16,105 nt of DNA from Gammaproteobacteria bacterium (lineage in GTDB: Bacteria > Pseudomonadota > Gammaproteobacteria > HK1), in contig JAJECB010000351.1 of assembly GCA_022822245.1 (NCBI GenBank), positions 1 through 16,105 on the forward strand, read 5' to 3'. The notes under the pieces were generated by a model, which saw only the letters and a list, made by a program, of their open reading frames with translations, did not search any database and had not been told where the DNA came from. The position numbers and the translations under genes were made by a program. This document shows, one piece after another, positions 7,191 through 16,105 of this stretch. Within the stretch, counting starts at the first letter, position 1, and every line of letters starts with the position of its first letter.

Positions 7191-8231
7191 TCAGCGGGCG
7201 GCCGCTTCGACGTTGTCCTTGTCGTAGACCGAGAACGGTCCCATGAGAACCCGCAGTCCCTTCTCCCGGGTCGGGTCCTTGTGGATGGTGTAGGTGCCCA
7301 TGCGCCCGGCGCTGAAGGTCTCGCCCTCGACCCCCTCCATCTGCCCGGTGGCGATGAGGTAGGTCACGTAGTAGGTGAGGTAGCCGAGGTCGACGAAGCT
7401 CCAGAGCGCGAACTCCGGGGCGCAGCCGTTCATCGTGTAGCTCACCATCTCCGCCGGGAGGCCGAGCCCGCTTACCTTGATCTGGTCGCAGAGATCCTCG
7501 TCCTGAAGCGCCTTCGACGCGGAGACGATGCCCACCGACGTCGGCGCCATGATGAGCTTCATGTTCGGATACTTGTCGATGAGGGCGAGGGCCTGGTTGT
7601 AGCTCTTCTCCGACTGGTCGTCGCCGTAGACGATGTCCACGAGATTGAGCCCGGCGTACTTCTCCTCCTTGAGGGCGTTCTGCATTGCCGCATTCCAGGA
7701 GTTCTGGTTGGCGGCATCCGGCGTCGCGGAGAGGATCGCGAAGTCGCCGCCTTCCTCCCCGAGGATGCTGAGCGCCATGTCGGCCATCACCACCCCGGTC
7801 TGGTCGAAGTCGACCTGGGCGACGAACACCTGCTCGCCCTCCGCGGAGGGGATCTGGGAGTCCCAGGTGACGAGGGCGAGGCCCTTCTCGCGGGCCGCCT
7901 TGGCGGCGGGGACGATCTGGTCCCCGGAGTTGTTCGAGAGCATGACGCCGTCCTGCCCCTGGGTGGTGGCGGTGGTCACGATCTCGATCTGCCCGGCGAC
8001 GCTGTTCTCCGGGGTCGGCCCGATGAATTCGAGGGTGCCCGGATTCTGGAGCTCCTCGTGCGCCTCGCGGGCGCCCTGGTGGGCCTGGTCGAACACCAGG
8101 ATGCCGATGAACTTCGGAACGAGCACCAGGTTGGCCTCCTTCCCCTTCTCGGCCATGACCTCGGCATGGGCGGGGCCTGCGCCGAGGGCTGCGACTACGG
8201 CTGACAGGGTCAGTAGTTTGTTGAATTTCAC
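7191..8231 (-). CDS. rhaS: Periplasmic sugar-binding protein, RhaS-like (LsrB/RbsB class)
   Basis: A 346-residue periplasmic binding protein of the type-I sugar class. The signal peptide [20 protein letters not shown] ends at AHA before EVMAEKG. Family landmarks are [55 protein letters not shown] and [20 protein letters not shown], which fit the RhaS/LsrB group. The start is a GTG at 8231; no ATG fits, but AGGAG sits 7 bases upstream, so initiation should be efficient. It is the last gene of the transporter set and is followed by a strong hairpin, as expected for a subunit needed in excess. RhaM in the same run favours L-rhamnose as ligand. An LsrB-like autoinducer-2 binder is less likely because no lsr kinase or processing genes are present. 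Confidence 0.85.
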   Translation of the reverse strand: MKFNKLLTLSAVVAALGAGPAHAEVMAEKGKEANLVLVPKFIGILVFDQAHQGAREAHEELQNPGTLEFIGPTPENSVAGQIEIVTTATTQGQDGVMLSNNSGDQIVPAAKAAREKGLALVTWDSQIPSAEGEQVFVAQVDFDQTGVVMADMALSILGEEGGDFAILSATPDAANQNSWNAAMQNALKEEKYAGLNLVDIVYGDDQSEKSYNQALALIDKYPNMKLIMAPTSVGIVSASKALQDEDLCDQIKVSGLGLPAEMVSYTMNGCAPEFALWSFVDLGYLTYYVTYLIATGQMEGVEGETFSAGRMGTYTIHKDPTREKGLRVLMGPFSVYDKDNVEAAAR

Positions 8232-8289
8232 GTATTTCTCCTGAATCTTGGCTGGGGCTGCCCGCTTCGAGTGCGAACGGGGCGATCCG

Positions 8290-8311
8290 GCCGCCCATCC
8301 ACAGGGGCGGC
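8290..8311. other. 7-bp stem-loop between permease and sugar-binding protein
   Basis: Arms 8290-8296 (GCCGCCC) and 8305-8311 (GGGCGGC) pair perfectly with an 8-base loop. It begins 8 bases after the permease stop on the minus strand, in the 88-base gap before the binding protein. It could mark an mRNA processing boundary that raises binding-protein stability; that is inference. Confidence 0.4.
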
Positions 8312-8319
8312 GGGAAAGA

Positions 8320-9387
8320 TCAGCGGAGGCGCCCCGGGCGAGCCACGTGGGCGAGAAAGTTCCGCACGTTCGGAATCATAGCGGACAGGATCAGGAGGAT
8401 TCCAATGACCCCGGTCTGCAGGTGCCCGGTGATGTTGCTCAAGGACATCCCGTTCCGCAGGTACAGCACGATGAGGATCGACAGGACGACGCCGTACACC
8501 GACCCCGCGCCGCCGAATATGCTCACCCCCCCGAGCAGCACGATGGTGATGATGTCGAGTTCGAAGCCGAGCCCCATGTCGCCCCGGACCGTGCCGAGGC
8601 GGGCCGCGAAGAGGATGCCGGCGAGCGCGGAAAGGAACCCGGACGTGGTGAAGAGCAGCATCTTGACCCGGGCGACGTTGATGCCGGAGTACCGGGCCAC
8701 CTCCAGGTTGATGCCGATGACGTACACCTGCCGGCCGAACCCGCTGTAGCGGAGCACGATCACGGCGAACACCAGCAAGGCGAAGAAGAGGATGAGGGAG
8801 AGCGGGAACGGTCCGACGAGGGACTGCTGGCCGAGCGCCTCGAACCACGCCGGGAACTCCTTGATGGAGCGGTCCTCGACCAGCACCCGGGCGAGCCCCC
8901 GGAACCCGATCAGCATCGCGAGGGTCACCACCAGCGACGGCAGGCCGACCACGGTGATCCAGAACCCGTTGAAGGCTCCACCCGCGACCCCGATGAGGAG
9001 GCAGATGACGATGGCCGCCGGCATCGGGACGCCCTGCTGAACCAGCCAGCCGAGGGCGCACGCGGAGAGCCCCATCATCGATGCCACGGAAAGGTCGATC
9101 TCCGCGTTCAGGATGACGAAGGTCATGATGAGGGCGACGATGACCTTCTCGATCGAGAGGGCGAAGAGGTTGACCTGGTTCTCCGTGGTGAGGAAGGACG
9201 GGGAGGTGAGGGCGTTCATCGCGATGATGCAAAGGAGCAGCACCGCGAGGAATCCTTCCCAGCTCCGCACCCGCGCCCCGAGCGCGGCGGCAAGCCGGGC
9301 GGCGGGCGCCGGGCGTGTTCCGCTCGGCTCCATCGCGTCGAGGGGGTCGGGGGAGCGGGACTCGCGTCCGTCCCTCCGTCCGTTCAC
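8320..9387 (-). CDS. rhaQ: Sugar ABC transporter permease, RhaQ-like
   Basis: An inner-membrane permease of the RbsC/RhaQ class, 355 residues from the chosen start. It shows multiple hydrophobic helices and the family hallmarks [37 protein letters not shown] and [20 protein letters not shown]; the last of these is the loop that contacts the ATPase. The GTG at 9387 was preferred because GGAGG lies about 9 bases upstream. Alternatives are a TTG at 9405 and an ATG at 9333, the latter without a visible ribosome site. The 30 or so N-terminal residues before the first helix are polar and less conserved, so the start is the least certain part. It would pair with the neighbouring permease as a heterodimer. 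Confidence 0.92.
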   Translation of the reverse strand: MNGRRDGRESRSPDPLDAMEPSGTRPAPAARLAAALGARVRSWEGFLAVLLLCIIAMNALTSPSFLTTENQVNLFALSIEKVIVALIMTFVILNAEIDLSVASMMGLSACALGWLVQQGVPMPAAIVICLLIGVAGGAFNGFWITVVGLPSLVVTLAMLIGFRGLARVLVEDRSIKEFPAWFEALGQQSLVGPFPLSLILFFALLVFAVIVLRYSGFGRQVYVIGINLEVARYSGINVARVKMLLFTTSGFLSALAGILFAARLGTVRGDMGLGFELDIITIVLLGGVSIFGGAGSVYGVVLSILIVLYLRNGMSLSNITGHLQTGVIGILLILSAMIPNVRNFLAHVARPGRLR

Positions 9388-9418
9388 GGTGCGTGCCCTC
9401 CGCAATCCCGGACCCGGC

Positions 9419-10389
9419 TCACCGGTCCCGCCTTCGCCGCATGAGCACGCTGTCGACCGCGACCGCAGCCAGGATCAGCATTCCGAGCAGCGCGTCGCGC
9501 AGGAACTCGCTGATCTGCAAGGAGCGAATGAGGCTGTTCTCGAGGAGATCGATGAGGCTTGCCCCCAGCACCGCGCCGAGGACGCTGCCCGAGCCGCCGA
9601 AGATGTTGATGCCCCCGACCACGACCGCCGCCACCGATTTGAGCTCCTGCCCGATTCCGGCCACTACCGTGATGTTGCCGAACCGGGCGAGGAAGAGGAA
9701 TCCCGTGAGCCCGGCGAGCGCCCCGCACAGGACGAAGGCGATGAACACCAGCCGCTGGGTGGGGAACCCGGCGTTGCGGGCCGCTTCCGGGCTCGACCCG
9801 ATCGCGTAGAGCCGGCGTCCGAACGAGGAGTAGCGGAGCAGGAGCTGAAAGAGCACCGCCACCGCCAGCATCACGGCCACCACCGCCCGCAGGTGCAGGC
9901 GTTCGTAGCTCACCACGTTGAGCCGGGGAAGGTCGATGAGCCACTGCGGAAGGTTGACGGTGAGGATGGTCTGTGCATCGGAGTACTCGACGAGGATCGT
10001 GCGAAAGAGAGCCAGGGTGCCCAGGGTGACGATGATCGCGGGCACCCGGCAGTACGCCACGAGCACCCCGTTGCACGCCCCGAGCACGGCGCCGAGGCCG
10101 ACGGCCATCGACACCGCCACCAGGGGGTGGATGTGGTTGTCGAGCGAGAGCTGCTGGCCCACGAAGTAGGCGGTGAACCCGACGATGGACCCGACCGAGA
10201 GGTCGATGTTTCGGGTGAGGACCACCAGGGTCTGGCCGATGGCGAGGATCGCGAGGATCGCGACGCTCGCGGACACCCGATTGAAGAGGCGTGCGGTGAG
10301 GTAGTTCTCGATGACGAGAGAGAAACCGAACAGAACGAGCACGATCAGCAGGAGGAGCACGCCCTCGCGCCTGGTTTCCGCCCGAAGCC

Positions 10390-10393
<4 letters not shown>
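9419..10393 (-). CDS. rhaP: Sugar ABC transporter permease, RhaP-like
   Basis: A 324-residue inner-membrane permease of the RbsC/RhaP class. Hallmarks are [20 protein letters not shown] near residue 60, [20 protein letters not shown], the [20 protein letters not shown] loop and [20 protein letters not shown]. The ATG at 10393 overlaps the ATPase stop by four bases (ATGA), giving translational coupling to the preceding gene. A much longer open frame extends upstream in the same frame, but it runs out of frame through the ATPase coding region and is not real coding sequence. The naming P versus Q follows gene order only. Confidence 0.93.
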
Positions 10394-12024
<1,631 letters not shown>

Positions 12025-12040
12025 GCGTTACCGCCCCGTC

Positions 12041-12105
12041 GCCGCGGCATCCGCGATGCCGGCGCCGGCATCGCCGGCAACGAGCGCGTGCCGCGGCATC
12101 CGCGA
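12041..12105. repeat. 22-bp perfect palindrome between two 16-bp direct repeats
   Basis: The 123-base gap between the mutarotase and ATPase genes contains a perfect palindrome at 12053-12074, centred on GCCGGCGCCGGC. Identical 16-base direct repeats (GCCGCGGCATCCGCGA) lie at 12041-12056 and 12090-12105; the first overlaps the palindrome's left edge by four bases. As RNA it would form a tight hairpin about 30 bases upstream of the ATPase start. It could be an intercistronic processing site, an operator, or a slippage-prone repeat. Confidence 0.6.
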
Positions 12106-12147
12106 CGGGAGGCCGGGGACATCCGCGGGGTCGCCCATCGCCGCCGT

Positions 12148-12465
12148 TCAGTCCATTTGCCACTGGAGCGGCAGGAGGTAGGGGAAGTTCCGCGCCGGAT
12201 CGATCTCGATCTTCATCACCGGCGCCATGTACTCGGACCAGCGGCGGTTGACCTCGCTCTCGCCGAGCCGGGCGATGGTCGTGTCGAGGTCGTCCGTCTC
12301 GAAGTACCCGAACAGGGTGAGTCCGTGGCGGAAGATCGAGTAGTTCCGGACTCCCGCCTCGCGCAGCGCGTCCAGCATCTCCGGCCAGATCTCGTCGTGC
12401 CGACGCTTGTACTCGTCCTCGTAGCCGGGTCGCACCTCCAGTACCCACGCGTATCGATGGCTCAT
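12148..12465 (-). CDS. rhaM: L-rhamnose mutarotase
   Basis: A 105-residue protein with the size and motif order of RhaM/YiiL (DUF718). It interconverts alpha- and beta-L-rhamnose in the cytoplasm. Landmarks are Y19 and H23 in DEYKRRHDEIWPEM, Y42 in GVRNYSIFRHG, and W76 in EVNRRWSEYM; these align with the active-site Tyr, His, Tyr and Trp of the E. coli enzyme. The ATG at 12465 has GAGG seven bases upstream. It is the strongest single pointer to L-rhamnose in this locus. Relatives of this family also appear in L-fucose gene sets, so the sugar assignment is likely but not absolute. It sits between the Gfo/Idh gene and the transporter. Confidence 0.9.
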   Translation of the reverse strand: MSHRYAWVLEVRPGYEDEYKRRHDEIWPEMLDALREAGVRNYSIFRHGLTLFGYFETDDLDTTIARLGESEVNRRWSEYMAPVMKIEIDPARNFPYLLPLQWQMD

Positions 12466-12631
12466 GCTCGGTCCTCGTTCGATCGGGAATTCAGCCGGGA
12501 GCAGCCGCCCGCGCCCGTCCGGGATCGGCCCCGTCGCGCCGGGGCTGGGGCCGGGGCGCCCACCGGGCGGGATTCGAACGCCCGTCGAAACGTGATGACG
12601 GCGCCTTCGTTCGGGCGGCTCGTCCGCTCGC

Positions 12632-13690
12632 TCATTCGCACTCCACCGCCCGTCCGCGCTCCGCGGATGCGTACAGGGCTTCCAGGGCCTGGACGGTCCG
12701 CAGGCCCACGAGCTGGTCTCCGCAGTTGCGCGCCTCCTCGCCGCGGCAAATTGCGACGAAGCGGTCCACCGCCTCGCGGGTCGTGTAGGAGCCGAAGCCC
12801 TCGCCGCGCTCCATCCGCCGCTCGTCGCCGGAACCGTCGCGACGCTGGAGCGAGAGCCGTTCGCGGCCTTCCTCCACGTCGAGGAGGAGCATCCCGTCCT
12901 CGCCGTAGATCCGGAGGTCGAGCTGCGGCTTGCCGTGCTTGGGGAGGCTGGCCGCGCCCGAGAGGGTGCCGATGGCCCCGCCTTCGAATCGAAGGACGGC
13001 CGCGTCGAAGTCGTCCACCCCGGTCTTCGAGCGGTGGACGGCGGCGTGGACGCTCTCGGGCGCGAGATCGGTGACGAAGAAGAGGGCGGCGAGCGCATGC
13101 GAGAGCTGCCCCCAACCGTAGCCCCCGGCGCGGTGCGGGTCCGCCCAGGTGGAGGGCGGCGGGCGGAAGAAGTGCTCCGAGGTCTCGAGCATCGGCTCCC
13201 CGCCGAAGAGGTCGAGGAGGGCGGAGGACATGTGGAGCGCGACATGGCGGACGGCGCCGATGCGGCCGGCCCGCACCCAGTCCGCGGCCTGCTCCATGTA
13301 CGGGGTGTGGTTGAGGCCGTAGGGGGTCATGAGGGTCCGGCCGGACTCGCCGGCGAGCCGCGCGAGCTCGCGGGCATCGGCGGTCCGGGTCGCCATCGGC
13401 TTTTCGACGAGCACGTGGCATCCCCGGCGAAGCGCCTCCGCCGCGTGCTCGAAGTGACAAACGTGTGGCGACGCGACGATCACGCCGTCCGGACGGCGGT
13501 CGTACACCTCGAGGTGGTTCTCGGTGACGTGGGGCAGGTCGAACTGTCGGCGGACCCGCTCGAGCTCCGCGGCGCCGAGCCGGCAGGCCGAGACCAGCTC
13601 CGCTTGGCGGTTCTGCCGGACGTGGGGGATGTGGTACTCGCAGGCCCACCACCCGGCCCCGACCACCGCGATGCGCGCTTGCTTCTGCAT
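12632..13690 (-). CDS. Gfo/Idh/MocA-family NAD(P)-dependent oxidoreductase
   Basis: A 352-residue oxidoreductase. The N-terminal Rossmann fold carries VVGAGWWACE (residues 9-18) and the EKP motif at 96-98 (HVLVEKPMATRTADARE), the family signature whose Lys acts in catalysis. GGYGWGQLSHALAALFF, with H198, matches the region that holds the conserved His. Family members oxidise or reduce sugars, inositols and other polyols. In this locus it may act on a rhamnose-derived or related sugar, but the substrate is not deducible. ATG at 13690 is preferred; a GTG at 13699 adds three residues. It is the first gene of the minus-strand run and is separated from the mutarotase by 166 bases containing a small GC stem (12528-12533 with 12540-12545). 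Confidence 0.92.
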   Translation of the reverse strand: MQKQARIAVVGAGWWACEYHIPHVRQNRQAELVSACRLGAAELERVRRQFDLPHVTENHLEVYDRRPDGVIVASPHVCHFEHAAEALRRGCHVLVEKPMATRTADARELARLAGESGRTLMTPYGLNHTPYMEQAADWVRAGRIGAVRHVALHMSSALLDLFGGEPMLETSEHFFRPPPSTWADPHRAGGYGWGQLSHALAALFFVTDLAPESVHAAVHRSKTGVDDFDAAVLRFEGGAIGTLSGAASLPKHGKPQLDLRIYGEDGMLLLDVEEGRERLSLQRRDGSGDERRMERGEGFGSYTTREAVDRFVAICRGEEARNCGDQLVGLRTVQALEALYASAERGRAVECE

Positions 13691-13724
13691 CCCTGCCACC
13701 GGGAGCTGCCAGATTCCGCCCGAC

Positions 13725-13754
13725 AGTCTAGCGTCTCCGTTCTTGCGCTCGGAA
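13725..13754 (-). promoter_or_regulatory. Weak candidate promoter for the sugar operon
   Basis: On the minus strand TAGACT (13730-13725, 4 of 6 to TATAAT) is preceded by an 18-base spacer and TTCCGA (13754-13749, 3 of 6). A start near 13718 would give a leader of about 28 bases. The match is poor on its own and is supported only by position. Confidence 0.2.
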
Positions 13755-13854
13755 CCGTGGCGGTTTTCCCGCGGCGCCGCCCCCGGAATGCGCGTCCCGA
13801 CGGCGCAAATGGCTCAGGATGAGAGCCGCGGGCGGCCATGGACCGTAGCTCTCC

Positions 13855-13970
13855 CGGGAGCGCGGGCATCTTGCCCGCGTGGGCGTTGGGGGCCTTCCGT
13901 CCCCGCGGGCGGGAAGCCCGCGCTCCCGAGAAGTCCCTGGTCCCCGCCAGCGCCTCGTGCGCAATCAGGA
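13855..13970 (+). repeat. Dispersed palindromic (REP-like) element, copy near 13.9 kb
   Basis: Perfect 13-bp inverted arms (13855-13867 CGGGAGCGCGGGC and 13916-13928 GCCCGCGCTCCCG) enclose two smaller hairpins. These are 13861-13868 with 13872-13879 (8-bp stem, TCT loop) and 13905-13910 with 13916-13921 (6-bp stem, 5-base loop). Blocks 13905-13935 and 13952-13970 recur near 3.2 kb in the same order. Strand is nominal. Confidence 0.65.
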
Positions 13971-14044
13971 TGCGTTAGTCTGCCGCTCGCCCCACCGACC
14001 GCGGAGCGGGTCCGGTGGGCAGGCGGGCAGGAGGGTGTCGGACG

Positions 14045-14971
14045 ATGAAGTTCACGGTGATGGGGGCGGGGGGCGTCGGCGGGTACTTCGGCGCCCGGCT
14101 CGCCGCCGCCGGGCACGAGGTCGGCTTCGTCGCGCGCGGCCGGCATCTCGAGGCGATGCGCGAACACGGCCTCGCGGTCCGGAGCGAGCTCGGCGACGTC
14201 GAGCTCCGGCCCGTGCGCGCGAGCGACGACCCGGCCGCGTTCGGCGCCGCGGACGGCGTCCTCTTCACCGTCAAGTCCTACGACTGCGAGACGGCCGCCG
14301 AGGCGCTCCGCCCCGCCCTCGGGCTCGATACCTTCGTCGTCCCCCTGCTGAACGGCATCGGCCACGTCGAGGTTCTTCAGCGGATCCTCGGCCCGGACCG
14401 CGTGCTCGGCGGCGTCGCCCACATCAGCGCGCTCATCGAGGAGCCGGGCGTGGTCCGCCATTTCGACCGGCTGCAAATCCTCCGGATCGGCGAGATGGAC
14501 AACGCGGCGAGCCCGCGCGTCCTCGCCCTCCGGGAAGCGTGCACCGAGGCCGGCATCGAATGCCCGGTGCCGAGGGACATCGAGCGCGAGCTCTGGCAGA
14601 AGGTGGCGATGATCTGCACCCTCGCGGGCGCCAACTGCCTGACCCGGCTTCCCCTCGGCGCCTGCCGGAGCAACCCCGCCACGCGGACGATGATGGAGAG
14701 CCTCACCGCCGAGACGGTCGCCGTTGCACGGGCGCTCGGGGTCTCCCTGCCGGACGATCAGGAAGCCCGGACGATGGCGGTCCTCGACAAGCTGCCGGCC
14801 CCCATGAAGGCGTCGATCTTCGCCGCCCTCGAGCGCGGCGACCGCCTGGAGGCGTCAGCCCTCAACGGCGCCATCGACCGTCTCGGTCGCGAGGCGGGAG
14901 TCGACACCCCGACCCACCGCGCCGTCTACGCCGCCCTCGCCCCCCACGAGCACGGCACCCCTGCCCCCTGA
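14045..14971 (+). CDS. panE: 2-dehydropantoate 2-reductase (ketopantoate reductase) family protein
   Basis: A 308-residue reductase with the N-terminal motif MKFTVMGAGGVGGYFGARLA (GxGxxG at 7-12) and VLFTVKSYDCETAAEAL, whose Lys is typical of the family. PLLNGIGHVEVLQRILG, GGVAHISALIEEPGVV, LWQKVAMICTLAGANCLTRL and ASALNGAIDRLGREAGVDTP follow. The size is usual. The ATG at 14045 has AGGAGG at 14029-14034, ten bases upstream. True PanE makes D-pantoate for vitamin B5, but the family is broad. Placed head-to-head with a sugar-acid locus and with no other pantothenate genes visible, it may reduce another 2-keto acid. No terminator is evident in the 124 bases after its stop. It is the only intact plus-strand gene in the window. 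Confidence 0.9.
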   Translation: MKFTVMGAGGVGGYFGARLAAAGHEVGFVARGRHLEAMREHGLAVRSELGDVELRPVRASDDPAAFGAADGVLFTVKSYDCETAAEALRPALGLDTFVVPLLNGIGHVEVLQRILGPDRVLGGVAHISALIEEPGVVRHFDRLQILRIGEMDNAASPRVLALREACTEAGIECPVPRDIERELWQKVAMICTLAGANCLTRLPLGACRSNPATRTMMESLTAETVAVARALGVSLPDDQEARTMAVLDKLPAPMKASIFAALERGDRLEASALNGAIDRLGREAGVDTPTHRAVYAALAPHEHGTPAP

Positions 14972-15095
14972 TCCCCGCTTGCCGGAATCTCGCCGCGACT
15001 GGGAACGAAGGGCGTGACGCCTCGGGAGTTGCCCGGATCCGGATGCCGCCCTGGACCGATTCGGCGGGGTCGCTCTGTATGCACCGGCGAGACAG

Positions 15096-15320
15096 CTAGT
15101 CGATCTCGCCCGGACGCGTACATCGGTCTGCCTCCTCAAGGATCCGAAGCCGATACTCGGCGGTGAACCGTCGCCGGGTCGGCTTGGCGACCACCTCCGG
15201 ATCCGGAGCCGGCCGACCTTGTTCGCCTTCGGCCCTTGGGGCGATGTCGCTACGCCTATCGACCCCAAGGGCCGCCGCGCAGGCCTCCGTCCCGGTGGTC
15301 GGGTCTGTCTCTGCGCTCAT
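15096..15320 (-). pseudogene. Truncated IS3-type transposase OrfA (helix-turn-helix) fragment
   Basis: A 74-residue reading frame begins at ATG 15320 behind a strong GGAGGTGAGG ribosome site. Its segment TRRRFTAEYRLRILEEADRC followed by TRPGEI matches the start of the HTH domain of IS3-family OrfA-like transposases. Such proteins continue with the rest of the HTH and a coiled region, but here the frame stops two codons after GEI, at a TAG. The downstream sequence does not resemble the missing part, so the element was truncated by deletion or rearrangement near 15100. An 11-bp perfect inverted repeat (15231-15241 with 15263-15273) lies inside it. Not expected to be active. Confidence 0.65.
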
Positions 15321-16105
15321 CGGCCCTCACCTCCACGCCCTGCACCGACTCCATGGGGCGCTGCCGTCTCGGTAACATTGGCGGAGAGGTTCCGCCCGTG
15401 GGCGTCAACGAGCGAGAAGTCGGTTCCGGCAGCGGACGCGTGCGCTGGACGTTACGTTACGGCAAGGGAAATGACCAACACGGTGAACCGCCTTTCGTTC
15501 TCAGCACCTCTCTCGCCGCGGTCATGCAGGGCTCGAGGCCCTCGCATGTCCCGGAACGCGACAATCTGCCCATTTGGGAACATCGGTGTCCGCGCGGCTC
15601 GCGAACCACGCGCTGGTGAAGTCAGTCGGCGACTGGAGCGGTGCGCTCGATGAGGGTTTCGAGGGCGCGCACGGTCGCGGCGTGGTTGTGGTCGGGGCCG
15701 CGGCGATGGAGGCCACGGGCGTGTACTGGGAGGCCCCTTGGGACGCCCTGACGGAAGCCGGGGTCGAGGTGGAGGATGGATCCAGCCATCGAGTACCGGG
15801 CATGCGGAGCTTCCAGCTTTGCAAAAGCTGCTGCACACATACCCGGCGGAGCTGGAGGTCCGCAAGAATTGCAGACGCGTGGAGCTTCGCGGACCGCCAG
15901 GCGACGGGCGCGCCGTCGGTCCGCGCGAGACGAGGCGCTCGGTGGTGAGCGCCGGACCCCGGACGCACGGTAAATTCGTTCTGATTTTCGTCGACGGATC
16001 ACGGCCCACGGTCAAGTGCCACCGGCTTTCGCAGGCGCCGCCGCGGCCGTTTGTCGCGGCATTTGGCCATTGTCGCGCTGTCGTTGGCGCTTCGCCTTGG
16101 ACGCG
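15321..16105. other. Gene-free insertion-sequence graveyard at the window edge
   Basis: No intact gene is supported in these 785 bases. Open frames on both strands are short and unlike known proteins, apart from the IS110-type fragment described separately. The stretch 15321-15340 includes the ribosome site of the IS3-type fragment. Base composition looks less uniformly GC-rich than the genes to the left, especially around 15450-15580 and 15800-15990, which suits foreign or decayed sequence. The right edge may enter another element that cannot be identified here. Confidence 0.5.
15616..15780 (+). pseudogene. Decayed IS110-type transposase fragment
   Basis: About 55 codons read through to MEATGVYWEAPWDALTEAGV (from 15706), which closely resembles the block around the second acidic residue of the N-terminal DEDD domain in IS110-family transposases. 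In intact relatives this is followed by a segment such as VNARHVKQVPGRKTD. Here the match stops after VEVEDG and the frame continues as unrelated sequence. The upstream half lacks a recognisable start of the family, where the first catalytic Asp should be. It is therefore an internal remnant. The call rests on one strong motif. Confidence 0.5.

Larger units (their letters stand above)
13691..14044. other. Divergent intergenic region with promoters and a palindromic repeat
   Basis: This 354-base gap separates the minus-strand sugar locus from the plus-strand ketopantoate-reductase-family gene, so it must hold both outward promoters and is the likeliest place for operators. Visible items are a weak -10-like box at 13730-13725, AACCG/CGGTT half-sites at 13753-13765, a 10-bp palindrome GCGGCGCCGC at 13771-13780, and the palindromic element at 13855-13970. 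A near-duplicate of that element's right end, with 5 extra bases, lies at 13804-13824. No regulator gene flanks it. Confidence 0.5.

Noticed and set aside
7191..8231. Reading the sugar-binding protein as an autoinducer-2 receptor (LsrB).
   Set aside because: It shares the LsrB/RhaS fold, but no lsrK, lsrF, lsrG or lsrR-like gene is present, while an L-rhamnose mutarotase is.
12560..12640. A tRNA-like T-loop (GTTCGAATCCC) on the minus strand between the oxidoreductase and the mutarotase.
   Set aside because: The T-stem does not pair properly around the loop, and no matching acceptor, D or anticodon arms could be built. It is best seen as a chance match in GC-rich sequence.
15195..15208. A 14-bp palindrome CTCCGGATCCGGAG.
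   Set aside because: It lies inside the IS3-type coding fragment and is short for such GC-rich sequence; no separate role is supported.
15800..15900. A plus-strand frame containing LQKLLHTYPAELEV, vaguely like the start of a PAS/histidine kinase linker (QIELEMQNEELRRAQ).
   Set aside because: The similarity covers under 20 residues, breaks immediately after, and has no supporting domain on either side.

Overview
The window is a GC-rich stretch of bacterial chromosome, most likely from a Gram-negative organism and probably a proteobacterium. Two periplasmic binding proteins carry classical secretory signal peptides ending in A-x-A, and the gene families are typical of proteobacterial carbohydrate loci. 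Nothing in the sequence fixes the species. Almost all real genes lie on the minus strand in one co-directional run from about 13690 down to the left edge. Most plus-strand open frames in this region are GC-rich shadows.

Region 1 (13690 to 5279, minus) reads as a 6-deoxyhexose uptake and oxidation locus, best matched to L-rhamnose. In transcription order it holds a Gfo/Idh/MocA oxidoreductase, an L-rhamnose mutarotase (RhaM), a two-domain sugar ABC ATPase (RhaT-like), two sugar permeases (RhaP/RhaQ-like), a periplasmic sugar-binding protein (RhaS-like), a lactonase-type amidohydrolase, and an SDR dehydrogenase. The logic is import, anomer interconversion, oxidation by the SDR to a lactone, then hydrolysis to an aldonate, which is the non-phosphorylating route. 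The later enzymes (sugar-acid dehydratase, aldolase or second dehydrogenase) are not in the window. No rhamnose isomerase, kinase or regulator is seen.

Region 2 (5054 to the left edge, minus) is a complete-looking oligopeptide/dipeptide-class ABC importer: binding protein, two permeases, and a fused double ATPase cut by the window edge. Its substrate cannot be told from sequence; peptides or oligosaccharides are both possible given the neighbours.

Region 3 (13691-14971) is a divergent intergenic region with a palindromic repeat, followed by a plus-strand ketopantoate-reductase-family gene.

Region 4 (14972-16105) has no intact gene. It contains an IS3-type transposase N-terminal fragment (minus) and a decayed IS110-type transposase fragment (plus), so it is a graveyard of insertion sequences at the edge of the locus.

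The most notable non-coding signal is that nearly every intergenic gap in the minus-strand run carries a strong GC hairpin. These include a perfect 15-bp stem after the sugar-binding protein, a perfect 12-bp stem after the peptide-class binding protein, a 22-bp perfect palindrome before the sugar ATPase, and a 28-bp imperfect inverted repeat between the two systems. A second signal is a dispersed palindromic element with copies near 3.2 kb and 13.9 kb. I found no convincing novel defence, CRISPR or RNA system.
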